A stretch of DNA of 64,000 bases, from NCBI GenBank assembly GCA_017614505.1, contig JAGABT010000005.1:1-64000 (forward strand), written 5' to 3'. Under the pieces are notes generated by a model. The model did no database searches, had not been told where the DNA came from, and saw nothing but the letters and a program-made list of their open reading frames with translations. Position 1 is the first letter of the stretch. Every line of letters starts with the position of its first letter. The DNA is from Selenomonadaceae bacterium (GTDB lineage Bacteria > Bacillota > Negativicutes > Selenomonadales > Selenomonadaceae). Of this stretch, positions 1 to 8,837 are shown piece by piece. A program made the translations under genes and the position numbers.

Positions 1-8
1 CCGCACCA
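1..8 (+). tRNA. 3' end of a tRNA cut by the window edge (probable)
   Basis: The first eight bases, CCGCACCA, match the last bases of the tRNA-Leu gene that follows (acceptor strand, discriminator A, encoded CCA). A short AT-rich spacer then leads into that tRNA. This is probably the tail of one more tRNA in the same array; its identity cannot be told from eight bases. Confidence 0.5.
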
Positions 9-24
9 ATTGAAAATTAAATAT

Positions 25-111
25 GCGGTCATGGTGGAATTGGCAGACACGCTACTTTGAGGGGGTAGTCCTCGTTTGGGGGTGTGAGTTCAAGTCTCAC
101 TGACCGCACCA
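25..111 (+). tRNA. tRNA-Leu (anticodon GAG)
   Basis: Full class II tRNA of 87 nt with encoded CCA. The acceptor stem pairs GCGGTCA with TGACCGC. The D-arm has the usual tRNA-Leu TGGTGGAATTGGCAGACAC. The anticodon stem CTACT/GGTAG holds loop TTGAGGG, giving anticodon GAG for CUC/CUU leucine codons. A long variable arm and the T-loop TTCAAGT follow. First complete member of a tandem pair. Confidence 0.95.
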
Positions 112-114
112 CGC

Positions 115-198
115 GCGGTTGTGGTGGAATTGGCAGACACGCTACTTTGAGGGGGTAGTGCTCGTTTGGGCGTATGAGTTCAAGTCTCATCAACCGCA
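115..198 (+). tRNA. tRNA-Leu (anticodon GAG), second tandem copy, CCA not encoded
   Basis: Begins three bases after the first tRNA-Leu and has the same D-arm and anticodon loop (GAG). The acceptor stem is GCGGTTG/CAACCGC and the T-stem ATGAG/CTCAT; both differ from copy 1 at paired positions so that pairing is kept, as does one variable-arm pair. After discriminator A198 the genome reads TCA instead of CCA, so the 3' CCA must be added after transcription. It appears functional. Confidence 0.93.
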
Positions 199-215
199 TC
201 ACTAAAGAAATTTCA

Positions 216-241
216 AGCTCGACGGACGGTCGGGCTTTTTT
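216..241 (+). terminator. Rho-independent terminator of the tRNA-Leu array
   Basis: Eight-base-pair hairpin AGCTCGAC/GTCGGGCT (one G-T pair) with loop GGACG, followed by a run of six T. It lies 18 nt after the second tRNA-Leu. Confidence 0.9.
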
Positions 242-246
242 AGTGC

Positions 247-281
247 AAAAAAATCAGCGGTGAGCTTTTTTGCCCGCCGCT
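247..281 (-). terminator. Rho-independent terminator after the hlyD-like gene
   Basis: Arms 256-265 and 272-281 pair with one mismatch around an A-rich loop. On the minus strand the hairpin is followed by GATTTTTTT. A T-run on the plus strand side means it may also back up the tRNA terminator. Confidence 0.75.
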
Positions 282-302
282 TTTTTTATCTGTACCGCGC
301 GA

Positions 303-1532
303 TTAGAAAATGCGAACCGTTACGGTAGTAGTATCGTTCGGCTTGCAGTCAAAGTCCCTTTCAACTGGCAGTGAGAATTTCACTATGTACTTGTCGCTGT
401 CCGGCGCGTTAGACCTGTCATCGGTACCCTCAGCATTTGGATTTTCAGCAGGAACTTCAGTTTCAGCCGGAGTTTCAGCGTCCTGCGCGACTGGCTCAGC
501 TTCGGCGGGATTTTCTTCAGCAGGAGTTTCAGCAGTATCAGCAGGCGCCGCAGTTTCTTCAGCGGGAACTTCGACGGGTTCCGGCGGCGGCGCAGGCGCA
601 ATTTTTTCAGTGACGGTGCCAGTCAAATTCCGACCGGCGATAGAGTAGCTGACGAGGCTGCCGAGCTTGACGCGGTTGAAAGTGCTTTCGCTGACTTCCG
701 CGCTAAGCCAGAGTTCCTTGCTGTCGCCAATCCGCGCGACGACATTGCCAGCGTTCAAATCGCCGTCCATTTCAGTGACGTAGTAAATCGTGCCGCTTAC
801 TGGCGCAATAATTTCGTTTTCCTGCGATTCCTGCAACGCCACGTTCAGCGAAAGTTCCGCCTGCTTTATGGCGTTTTCCGCGTTCAGCAACGCTTCCGGC
901 GGCGTCGGCTGCCACTGCTCGACGTATTCGATTTCCTCCACGACGATTGATTCCGGCTCAAGATACGTCGGCGGCGGCGTGTAAGATTCTGCCAGCGCGC
1001 TTTCGTAAGCCGCCCGCGCCGCGTCTCGCTGCACTCGGCTTATCGCGCCCATTTCAAACAGCGCGTCCATTCGATTTGCCCGCTCTTCAAGGCTCGCCAG
1101 CTCCGATGCGCTCCTGCCGTAAGATCCGTACTCTATCACCTGAGGCGCCGTCTGTATCGTCCGCACGGTTTTTACCGGCACCTGCACGATTTGCCCCAGC
1201 TTTAAATCTTCCAGATTCTGTTTCGCGAGCTTGACGGTATTTTCCATCTGGCGTATCGCTTCCTCGGTTACGCTGACTTCAAGCCGCGCGATAACGTCAC
1301 CCGCGCGAACTTCCGCGCCGTCCTCGAAAACGACTTCATTAACTTTGCCGTCAACCAGCGTGCGAACCGCCAGCATTGTACCTTCGACGCGCGCATTTTT
1401 AATCTGCAGATTTTCTTCGTGATAGCGCTGCTCGAACGCGCCGTAGCCAAGCCCCGCCGCAATAGCCAGCGGGATTATAAGTCCAAAACGAATCCAGTTT
1501 TTAGCTCTGCCCGAAATATCCACATTTTCCAT
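303..1532 (-). CDS. HlyD-family membrane-fusion / efflux adaptor protein
   Basis: Protein of 409 residues with one N-terminal membrane anchor (about residues 15-32). A split biotinyl-lipoyl-like domain follows (VEGTMLAVRTLVDGKVNEV, then APVSGTIYYV), with a coiled-coil segment rich in Glu/Ala/Arg between its halves. This is the layout of periplasmic adaptors of RND, ABC or type I exporters. A Pro/Glu/Ala-rich linker (about 310-375) interrupts the C-terminal barrel region and is unusual for the family. It is the last gene of a long minus-strand run, 12 nt after mutS2. No exporter or outer-membrane channel gene adjoins, so the substrate is unknown. Confidence 0.75.
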   Translation of the reverse strand: MENVDISGRAKNWIRFGLIIPLAIAAGLGYGAFEQRYHEENLQIKNARVEGTMLAVRTLVDGKVNEVVFEDGAEVRAGDVIARLEVSVTEEAIRQMENTVKLAKQNLEDLKLGQIVQVPVKTVRTIQTAPQVIEYGSYGRSASELASLEERANRMDALFEMGAISRVQRDAARAAYESALAESYTPPPTYLEPESIVVEEIEYVEQWQPTPPEALLNAENAIKQAELSLNVALQESQENEIIAPVSGTIYYVTEMDGDLNAGNVVARIGDSKELWLSAEVSESTFNRVKLGSLVSYSIAGRNLTGTVTEKIAPAPPPEPVEVPAEETAAPADTAETPAEENPAEAEPVAQDAETPAETEVPAENPNAEGTDDRSNAPDSDKYIVKFSLPVERDFDCKPNDTTTVTVRIF

Positions 1533-1544
1533 AAAATCAGCACC

Positions 1545-3920
1545 CTATTTCAAAATGACCAGCGTAGCGCCGGCGCCGCCTTCGTCGATGTCAGCAAGCT
1601 GGAATTTCTCCACGGAATGGTGACGGCGCAGAAATTCATGAACGCCCTGTCTCAAAGCGCCGGTACCCTTACCGTGAATTATCAGCACCTGCCTGAGACC
1701 GGCAAGCTGCGCGTCGTCAAGGAATTTGCCGCAAACCTGCTCGGCTTCGTCAACCATCATACCGCGAATGTCAAGGTCGCGCGTGACGCTGGCAACTTTC
1801 TGCAGGATACCCGTCGTACCCCTGTTCTCGCTTACCACAGGCGCCGTAGCGGGCTCCTCAGCGGCGTGGCTGACAAATCTGCAGTCGGACGTTTTAACCG
1901 TCATTTTGAGCGCTCCAGCCGCCACAGTGAGCTCGTTACCGTCCTTGTCGATTGAAAGCACCGTCGCCTTCTGGTCGAGCGTCTTGATATAAATCGTGTC
2001 GCCGACGAGCAGAAATTTCTTGTTAATGCGGTTGCTGATATTCTGGTCGACGATTAAGCCAGGCGCATTTTCAAATTCGACGGCGCGGATTTTATCGCGG
2101 GCAGCCTGAATCGCCTGCTGGCGCTTTTTAACGCCCATATCGTCGAACTGTTCCTTGAGCGCGGAAATAATTTCTTCAGCCTCGCGGCGCGTCTCCTTAA
2201 TCATTTCAGCGGATTTTTCGCGCGCCTTCTTAATCATGTCGCTCCTAGTTTTGGCGATTTCATCACGCATGGCGGTAATTTCGCGCTCGCGCTTCGCAAT
2301 GGCGGCTTGACTTTTCTGAATTTCGGCGTTGCGTTTTTCGTAAATCAAGCGCTTTTCTTCGAGGTCGGCGAGAATTTTTTCAAAGTTGGCGTGTTCAGCC
2401 TTCATGAACTTTTTCGCGCGGCGAATCAGACTCATGTGCAGACCAAGCCGCTTGCTGATTTCAAAGGCGTTACTGGCGCCAGGCAGACCAATCAGCAGCT
2501 TGTAGGTAGGCATAAGCGTTTCAACGTTGAACTCGACGCACGCATTTTCAATTCCGACGGTGGAATAGGCGAAAGTTTTCAGCTCGGAATAGTGCGTGGT
2601 TGCGATTGTAGCGCACTGGATTTTGAGCAGGCGTCCGAGAATTGCCTGAGCAAGCGCCGCGCCTTCATCTGGGTCTGTACCGGCGCCAATTTCGTCGATA
2701 AGCACCAAATCCGTCGGCGTCACACGTTTCAGAATGTCGACGATTTTCGTCATGTGCGCGGAAAAAGTGGACAGGCTCTGCTCGATTGACTGTTCATCGC
2801 CAATGTCCGCGAAAATGTTGGTGTAGACCGCCAGCCGTGAGCCGAATCCCGCCGGTATGTACATTCCCGACTGCGCCATTAGCACCATCAGCCCCAGCGT
2901 TTTGAGCGTGACGGTTTTGCCGCCGGTATTCGGCCCCGTGACCAGCAGGATTGAAAATTCGTCGCCTATGCGTATGTCGACTGGCACGACGGTTTTCGGA
3001 TTTATCAGCGGGTGGCGCGCGGCTTTAAGGTCGGTGAACTGCGCGAGGATTGGCTCCGTGGCGTTCAGCTGCTGCGCGAATTTCGCCTTCGCAAAGATTA
3101 AATCGAACTCCGCCAGAATTTCCACGTTCAGCGTGAGTTCCTTTGAATGTTTCGCAACCGCTTCGCACAGTACCCGCAGAATCCGCGCGACTTCATTTTT
3201 TTCCTCGGCTTCGAGCTGGCGAATATCGTTGTTGAGGTTGACAATCGCCATGGGCTCAATGAAAAGCGTTGCGCCAGTCGCCGACTGGTCGTGGACGAGA
3301 CCAGGGAACTGCGATTTGTATTCCAGCTTGACGGGGATAACGTAGCGGTCGCCGCGCATCGTGATAATCGCGTCCTGAAAAAATTTCTGTTTCGCTGGGT
3401 CGTGAAGTATGCTGAAAATTTCAGTCTTAACGCGGTTTTGAGCGAGGCGGAGTTCACGGCGGATTTTCTGCAGTTCGACGCTGGCGGTATCCTTAACGTT
3501 GCCGTGGTCGTCGAGCGCGCCGCTCAGCTGATTTTCCAAATTGCCGAGAATTTCAATCTGCCCCGCGCGAAATTTCAGCTTGGGCGTATCGATAGCGTTT
3601 TCCTTGAAAAATTTCTTGACGGCGCGCATGGCGAACATCGTCGAAAGAACGTCAGCCAGCTCACCGGCACCGGCGGAACTTCCCAGCGCGATTTTTTTTA
3701 GAGTTTCGCGAATGTCACGAATGCCACCGAAGGGCGGCGCAGTTACCGCGAAAATGCGAACAGCTTCAGTAGTCAGCGCAAGACTTTCGCGAACAGTCTC
3801 AATATCGTCAGCGGGTTCGATACCGGCGGCGAGTTCCTTACCAAAATTACTCGTCGCGCAGTCACGAAGGCGCGCCCGAATCTTGTCAAATTCCAGCACG
3901 CCGAAAAAATCAGTAATCAT
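1545..3920 (-). CDS. mutS2: Endonuclease MutS2
   Basis: 791-residue MutS-family ATPase. MutS2 acts in anti-recombination or rescue of collided ribosomes, not in mismatch repair. The Walker A motif GPNTGGKT is near residue 333 and the Walker B/signature region LVLIDEIGAGTDPDEGAA near 410. A long coiled coil follows (about 510-630). The C-terminal Smr nuclease domain has LDIRGMMVDEA and HGKGTGALRQGV. The MutS mismatch-binding N-terminal domain is absent, as expected. Length is normal. It lies 12 nt downstream of the envC-like gene in the same operon. Confidence 0.96.
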   Translation of the reverse strand: MITDFFGVLEFDKIRARLRDCATSNFGKELAAGIEPADDIETVRESLALTTEAVRIFAVTAPPFGGIRDIRETLKKIALGSSAGAGELADVLSTMFAMRAVKKFFKENAIDTPKLKFRAGQIEILGNLENQLSGALDDHGNVKDTASVELQKIRRELRLAQNRVKTEIFSILHDPAKQKFFQDAIITMRGDRYVIPVKLEYKSQFPGLVHDQSATGATLFIEPMAIVNLNNDIRQLEAEEKNEVARILRVLCEAVAKHSKELTLNVEILAEFDLIFAKAKFAQQLNATEPILAQFTDLKAARHPLINPKTVVPVDIRIGDEFSILLVTGPNTGGKTVTLKTLGLMVLMAQSGMYIPAGFGSRLAVYTNIFADIGDEQSIEQSLSTFSAHMTKIVDILKRVTPTDLVLIDEIGAGTDPDEGAALAQAILGRLLKIQCATIATTHYSELKTFAYSTVGIENACVEFNVETLMPTYKLLIGLPGASNAFEISKRLGLHMSLIRRAKKFMKAEHANFEKILADLEEKRLIYEKRNAEIQKSQAAIAKREREITAMRDEIAKTRSDMIKKAREKSAEMIKETRREAEEIISALKEQFDDMGVKKRQQAIQAARDKIRAVEFENAPGLIVDQNISNRINKKFLLVGDTIYIKTLDQKATVLSIDKDGNELTVAAGALKMTVKTSDCRFVSHAAEEPATAPVVSENRGTTGILQKVASVTRDLDIRGMMVDEAEQVCGKFLDDAQLAGLRQVLIIHGKGTGALRQGVHEFLRRHHSVEKFQLADIDEGGAGATLVILK

Positions 3921-3932
3921 CGAATCAATCCT

Positions 3933-5216
3933 TTACAAATAATCGTAGGGGCTGACGGGCTCGCCGTTCAGTCTAACTTCAAAGTGGCAGTGCGGACCGG
4001 TGGAATTGCCGGTCGAGCCGCAGTAGGCGATAACCTGCCCCTGCTTAACCTTCTGCCCGACGCTGACAGCCACGCTCTGATTGTGTCCGTACAAAGTCAC
4101 CAAGCCGCCGCCGTGATCAATCATAACCGTGTTGCCGTAGCCGTCAATCCAGCCGGAATGCGTCACAACGCCGCCGCGCGCCGCCTTGATTGGAGCGCCA
4201 GTCTCGCCGGCAATGTCAATCCCGCTGTGAAACTTCGAGCCGCCAAAAATCGGGTGCGTCCGCCAGCCGTATTGTGACGTGACTTGCCCGATAAGAGGAT
4301 ACATCATTTCGCCGGTACCTTCTGGCGCGAAAATCTGAACGTCGCCGCCGGATTTTCTGTCAGCGCGTTCCTGCTCACGTTCCCTGCGCTGCTGTTCACG
4401 CATTGCGCGTTCCTGCGCTAAGCGCTGCTCACGGGCAATTCTTTCGCGTTCAGCCCTAGCCGCGCGCTCAGCCGCTGCCTGTTCACGAGCCGCCGCCTCT
4501 GCCGCCGCCTTGAGCTTGCTTTCCTGTATCAGCCGCGCCACTTCCTTCGACGCCGCCAGCATTTCGTCATACCGCTGATTGTAAACCGCCCTGTCATTTT
4601 CCATGCGCTCGATCAATTCCTGCTGCTCGGCGACTTTTTTCAGCCGAAACTGTTTAGCCTTTTCCGCGAACCGCGCCTGCTCCGCCTGAACTTTCCTGTC
4701 CGCTTCCAGCTGCACCGCCAGCGCTTCAATTTCAACTTTCTGCCGCTGAACTTCAGTTATCAGCTCCGAATCCTGCGCGAGAATCCGCTTGAGTAAATCC
4801 ATGCGCGTGATAAAATCGCCAAAATCCTGCGCGCCAAACATAACTTCAAGATACGAAATTCGCCCGTTGATATAAATATCCCGCACGCGCTGGGCAAATC
4901 GGTTGTGCTTTTTCTGGTAGTCGCGCTGATTCTCCAGCAACTTAACTTCGGTGAGCTCAATGCGCTTAACAGTTTCGTCGAGGGCAGCCCGCTTCTGTTC
5001 ATAGTCAGCAACGGCAGCGGCGGCTTCCTCGTCCAGCTTGCGTTTCGTATCGGAGACTGAATTTATTTTGCCCAAAATCCAGTCGGATTTCTGCCGCGCA
5101 ACTTCCGCCGCCTGTTCGTACTGCGCCTGCTGATTTTCCAGCTCCTGAATCGAAGGCGCCGCGCCTGCCAAAGCCCCCGTAGATAAAACCAGCGCCAGTG
5201 CTAAAATTTTCCGCAC
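3933..5216 (-). CDS. Murein hydrolase activator EnvC-like, M23 (LytM) peptidase domain
   Basis: 427 residues: an N-terminal signal peptide (to about residue 19), a long coiled coil rich in Gln, Glu, Arg and Ala (about 20-290), and a C-terminal M23/LytM domain. The LytM part shows GWRTHPIFGGSKFHSGIDIA, an intact HxxxD-type zinc site, and HCHFEVRLNG. EnvC-type proteins are driven by FtsEX to activate cell-wall amidases at the septum. Here the gene follows ftsX by 3 nt, which supports that role. Because the zinc-site residues look intact, it may itself cleave peptidoglycan. Confidence 0.9.
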   Translation of the reverse strand: MRKILALALVLSTGALAGAAPSIQELENQQAQYEQAAEVARQKSDWILGKINSVSDTKRKLDEEAAAAVADYEQKRAALDETVKRIELTEVKLLENQRDYQKKHNRFAQRVRDIYINGRISYLEVMFGAQDFGDFITRMDLLKRILAQDSELITEVQRQKVEIEALAVQLEADRKVQAEQARFAEKAKQFRLKKVAEQQELIERMENDRAVYNQRYDEMLAASKEVARLIQESKLKAAAEAAAREQAAAERAARAERERIAREQRLAQERAMREQQRREREQERADRKSGGDVQIFAPEGTGEMMYPLIGQVTSQYGWRTHPIFGGSKFHSGIDIAGETGAPIKAARGGVVTHSGWIDGYGNTVMIDHGGGLVTLYGHNQSVAVSVGQKVKQGQVIAYCGSTGNSTGPHCHFEVRLNGEPVSPYDYL

Positions 5217-5219
5217 GGT

Positions 5220-6107
5220 TCACACCTCCAGGAATTTTTTCAGCGAAACCGTACTGCCCAAAATTCCTATCGCTACGCCCGAAAAAATCAGCGCCGCCGT
5301 CAGATAATTCATGAACGGGTACTGCTCGACCAGCGGGAAAAATACCAGCGCGCTTGAAATTTTCGCCGCAACCGCCGAATAAAAATTCCGCAACACTACC
5401 GCGCTTATCCCGCCGCCGATTAATCCCAGCGCGACGCCTTCCAATATGAACGGCCAGCGTATGAACCAGTCCGTCGCGCCCACGTACTTCATTATCGCAA
5501 TTTCCCGCCGCCGCGCGAAGACCGTCAGCCGTATCGTGTTTGAAATTATGAAAACCGTCGCCAGCGCCAAAATTATCAGCAGCGCTACGCCGAAAATCCG
5601 CAGCAGCCGCGTCAAGTCGAACAGGCTGTCTACCACGTCCTGCCCGTAGCTGACTTCCTCCACGCCATACAAATCCGCCAGCGCCGCCGCTGTCTTACGC
5701 ACCGCCTGCGCCGAGTCCACCGTTACCAGAAAATAATTCGGCAGCGGATTCGTTTCACCCAACGCGTCTAAAATTTTCCGCTGATCTCCAAGCCGCGCCT
5801 GCAAAATTTCCAGCGCCCGCTCCTTAGGCACGTATTCCACTGCCGTCACGTTTTTCATAGCCCGCGCCATTCGCTCAACCTCTGCGCGATTTTCCGGCGT
5901 CAGCGCGTCGTCAAGGTACGCCGCGATTTGCACCCGACTTTCCAGCGACGCCGCCAGCCGCGACATGTTCAGCACCAGGATTAGGAATAAGCCCAGCACG
6001 AACAGCGAGACCGCCACGGTTCCGATTGACGCGAAGGTCATCCAGCGCTTGCGCACCATCGACACGCAAACTTCCCGAAAATAATATTCCGCCGTCTGAA
6101 GTTTCAC
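5220..6107 (-). CDS. ftsX: Cell division protein FtsX
   Basis: Permease-like partner of FtsE, with an N-terminal TM (about residues 20-40), an extracytoplasmic domain and three C-terminal TMs including the FtsX motif region AIMKYVGATDWFIRWPFILEG. The start is set at a GTG (VKLQTAEYYF) because a GGAGG lies 8 nt upstream; a longer frame would run into ftsE. It gives 295 residues, normal for the family. FtsEX transmits ATP hydrolysis to the periplasmic hydrolase activator, here the next gene. Confidence 0.95.
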   Translation of the reverse strand: MKLQTAEYYFREVCVSMVRKRWMTFASIGTVAVSLFVLGLFLILVLNMSRLAASLESRVQIAAYLDDALTPENRAEVERMARAMKNVTAVEYVPKERALEILQARLGDQRKILDALGETNPLPNYFLVTVDSAQAVRKTAAALADLYGVEEVSYGQDVVDSLFDLTRLLRIFGVALLIILALATVFIISNTIRLTVFARRREIAIMKYVGATDWFIRWPFILEGVALGLIGGGISAVVLRNFYSAVAAKISSALVFFPLVEQYPFMNYLTAALIFSGVAIGILGSTVSLKKFLEV

Positions 6108-6120
6108 CTGCGCCGCCTCC

Positions 6121-6807
6121 CTACCTGCCGCTGTATCGCCCGCGAATCTGGTCGCGAATAATTTTCCCGCCTTCAATCTCAACCACGCGCTTTTTCAGCC
6201 GGTTGACAATATCGCGGTCGTGCGTCGCCATGACAATCGTCGTACCCGCCGCGTTAATCCGCTGAAAAATGTCGATAATGTCCCAGCTCGTGGCAGGGTC
6301 GAGGTTACCAGTCGGCTCGTCCGCAATAACAAGTTTAGGGTCGTTGACAATCGCCCGCGCTATGGCTACCCGCTGCTGTTCGCCGCCGGATAACTGCGCC
6401 GGAAAACTTTTGAACTTCTCGCGCAGTCCCACGATTTCCAGCACCGCATTTACGCTCCGCTGCATGATTTTCTGCGGCGCCTCGATTACCTGCATTGCGA
6501 ACGCCACGTTTTCATAAACCGTTTTATCTTCCAGCAGGCGAAAATCCTGAAAAATTACACCCAGACTCCGGCGCAGGTACGGCACTTCCTTCCGCGAAAG
6601 CCGCACCACGTCGCGCCCGTCTACGAAAATTTCGCCCGCCGTCGCAGTTTCCTCGTGCATTAAAAGTTTCATCAGCGTCGATTTGCCGGAACCCGAAGTT
6701 CCAACGATAAACACAAATTCGCCAGGCTCAACGTCAAGCGTCACGTCGTCCAGCGCGACAACGCCGTTCTGCCGGTAAATTTTCGTCACGTTCTTCAGAT
6801 GAATCAT
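6121..6807 (-). CDS. ftsE: Cell division ATP-binding protein FtsE
   Basis: 228-residue ABC ATPase with Walker [10 protein letters not shown] (about 36-44), signature [14 protein letters not shown] and Walker [13 protein letters not shown]. It pairs with FtsX, 13 nt downstream. The start overlaps the stop of the preceding lipoprotein gene by 4 nt (ATGA), indicating translational coupling. Confidence 0.96.
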   Translation of the reverse strand: MIHLKNVTKIYRQNGVVALDDVTLDVEPGEFVFIVGTSGSGKSTLMKLLMHEETATAGEIFVDGRDVVRLSRKEVPYLRRSLGVIFQDFRLLEDKTVYENVAFAMQVIEAPQKIMQRSVNAVLEIVGLREKFKSFPAQLSGGEQQRVAIARAIVNDPKLVIADEPTGNLDPATSWDIIDIFQRINAAGTTIVMATHDRDIVNRLKKRVVEIEGGKIIRDQIRGRYSGR

Positions 6808-7619
6808 TGCATCGCCGCAAATGCGCCCGACAAACTCACCGCCGCGTCCTGATAATAAGCCGTCGTCAACGATACGCCCGCCGGTTTATCTGCGTCCTGC
6901 GGCAGCGGACTTTCCTTAGACGGTACGACCGCCCAGAAAATTACGTCAATCTTTCCGCTGGTCAAAGCCGCAATTCTCGCGCCGCTGTCAACCACTACCA
7001 GTTCAACATTCCTGCCAATGCGCCTGCCAATTTCCGCCAGCACCGCCGTGTTAAAGCCAGCAGGAGTTCCGTCCGCGCGAATCAAGTCAAGCGGCGGCAA
7101 ATCGCCCGTCACGCCAACTTTAATCGTCTCCGCGCCAGGAATTTCCGCCATTGCAACTGCCGCCGGTTCTTCGTCAGCCTGCAGATTCGTAATGTATTTC
7201 AGCACCAGTTTTTCCAGCGTGCCGTCGTTTTCCATGGCGTCAATCGCCGCGTTCATGTCATTCAGCAGCTCGATATTGTCTTCACGAACGGCGCAGCAAA
7301 ACGAATCCAGAATCTGAACGCTCCGCGATTCCTTCACGTTGAGCGTGGGATTTTTGCTAGCCATGTAATTCGCCACGCTCTGATAAGTGCGAATCTCGTC
7401 AACCTGCCCCGAAGTCAAGCCCATCTGCATCGAACTCAAATTGTCATAGTACGTCGTTTTCTGCGAAAAAGCTTCGTCAACCTTTTTTTCGTCGACATTC
7501 GCCATCGTCAGCATACCAACTTTTTTAGCCGGCTCCTGCGCCTTTTCTCCGCCACAGCCAATCACCAGCAGCGGAATTACCGCCGCCAAAAATATTTTAG
7601 CGATAGATTTAAACTTCAA
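6804..7619 (-). CDS. Solute-binding lipoprotein, family 3-like, with halves in swapped order
   Basis: 271 residues with a lipoprotein signal ending LLVIGCG. Two parts resemble the family 3 (amino-acid type) solute-binding fold. Residues 33-145 look like what is normally the C-terminal part (SGQVDEIRTYQSVANYM, then a helix with MENDGTLEKLVLKYI). Residues 165-265 look like the normal N-terminal lobe (VGVTGDLPPLDLIRADGTPAGFN, SGKIDVIF). The order is thus reversed. No permease or ABC gene for uptake adjoins; the only neighbours are pilC and ftsE. The ligand is unknown, and a sensory or structural role is possible. Confidence 0.7.
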   Translation of the reverse strand: MKFKSIAKIFLAAVIPLLVIGCGGEKAQEPAKKVGMLTMANVDEKKVDEAFSQKTTYYDNLSSMQMGLTSGQVDEIRTYQSVANYMASKNPTLNVKESRSVQILDSFCCAVREDNIELLNDMNAAIDAMENDGTLEKLVLKYITNLQADEEPAAVAMAEIPGAETIKVGVTGDLPPLDLIRADGTPAGFNTAVLAEIGRRIGRNVELVVVDSGARIAALTSGKIDVIFWAVVPSKESPLPQDADKPAGVSLTTAYYQDAAVSLSGAFAAMQ

Positions 7620-7634
7620 TTTTTCCAGCCTCCG

Positions 7635-8837
7635 TCAAAATAAATTCGTCATGTTCAAAATCGGCAGAACGATTGAGAAAACCAGCGCCCCGACGATTGC
7701 GCCCGCCGCCAGCGTGCCGTAAACTTCAGCCTTCGCAGGCAGCGCCCGCAGCGTTTCTTCAATTTCAAAATCCGCCATCGCCTCGCACTGCCGCAGCATT
7801 TCCACGATATTCCCGCTCGATTCGCCCGTTACAATCAGCCCCAGGTACAGCGGCGACAAATCTTTCAGCACGCGCTTCAGCGTTGCGCCAAACCTTTCGC
7901 CCGCCTCTATCGACGCCTGAATTTTCGCCAGCAGCTTTCCCATCTGCAGGTTTCCGCTCGACGCCGCGCTGAGTCTCAAAGCATCGTCCAGCGTCACGCC
8001 GCTTTCCAGCAGAAATCCCAGTCGGCTGAATAAATTCCGCAGTTCAATTTCGCGCAGAACTCTCACGCGCAGTTTCAACCTGTCGCAGAAAAATCGCACC
8101 GCCTCGACCCGATGATAAACTGCCGCCGTCAAAATTATAATCGCCAGAATCAGCGCCGAAATTAAAAACCAGTGCGCCGATAAAAATCGCCCGCCGTGAA
8201 GTAAAATCAGCGTTATCAGCGGCAAATCCCCGCCCTGCTCCGCGAAAAATGATTCGAAGACCGGCAGCGTGACGTTTATCATGACAACCGCCGCCACGAC
8301 CGCCGCGACCAAAACTACCAGCGGATAGTACATCGCCCCGCGAACTTTGCGCCCCGTTGCGTAGTTCCGCTCAAGCTGAACCGCCAGCCGCGCCGTGACT
8401 TCCTGCAACCTGCCGCTCGCTTCGCCGACTTCCACCGACTGAATTGCGTCACTGCCGAAAATTATTTCGTGCCGCCGCAATGCCGCGCTGAATGGCTCGC
8501 CCGATTCGACGACTTCAACAATTTCCTGCAGCAATTTTTCCGAAATGTGTCCTTCAGCCGCCCGTGTCAAAGTCAAAAGCGATTCGTGCAAAGTCATGAC
8601 GCCGAGCATTACGCTCAGTTCGCGGAAAAATACCGAAACCCAGCGCTCGCCCAGTTCCAAGCGCATTCGCCATTCCAGAAATAATTTTACCAGACTCACG
8701 CGCTCCGGCGCAAGGCTTACGACCTTCACGCCCTGATACTGCAAGACCGCGTAAGCCTCCGCATAAGTTTCCGCCTCAAGCGTGCCAGCCTGCGCGACAG
8801 AATCAGCGTCGTAGCCCCTGTACCTGAATTTCGTCAT
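7635..8837 (-). CDS. pilC: Type IV pilus / type II secretion inner-membrane platform protein (PilC/GspF)
   Basis: 400-residue T2SF-family protein with the two repeated helical domains and three TM segments typical of PilC/GspF (LVVLVAAVVAAVVMINV, HWFLISALILAIIILTAAV and a C-terminal TM). Motifs include ESGEPFSAALRRHEIIF in the first repeat and LLESGVTLDDALRLSA in the second. The start MTKFRYRGYD overlaps the pilT stop by ATGA. Its partner ATPase PilT is directly upstream, and pilins and PilB are not in the window. Confidence 0.9.
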   Translation of the reverse strand: MTKFRYRGYDADSVAQAGTLEAETYAEAYAVLQYQGVKVVSLAPERVSLVKLFLEWRMRLELGERWVSVFFRELSVMLGVMTLHESLLTLTRAAEGHISEKLLQEIVEVVESGEPFSAALRRHEIIFGSDAIQSVEVGEASGRLQEVTARLAVQLERNYATGRKVRGAMYYPLVVLVAAVVAAVVMINVTLPVFESFFAEQGGDLPLITLILLHGGRFLSAHWFLISALILAIIILTAAVYHRVEAVRFFCDRLKLRVRVLREIELRNLFSRLGFLLESGVTLDDALRLSAASSGNLQMGKLLAKIQASIEAGERFGATLKRVLKDLSPLYLGLIVTGESSGNIVEMLRQCEAMADFEIEETLRALPAKAEVYGTLAAGAIVGALVFSIVLPILNMTNLF

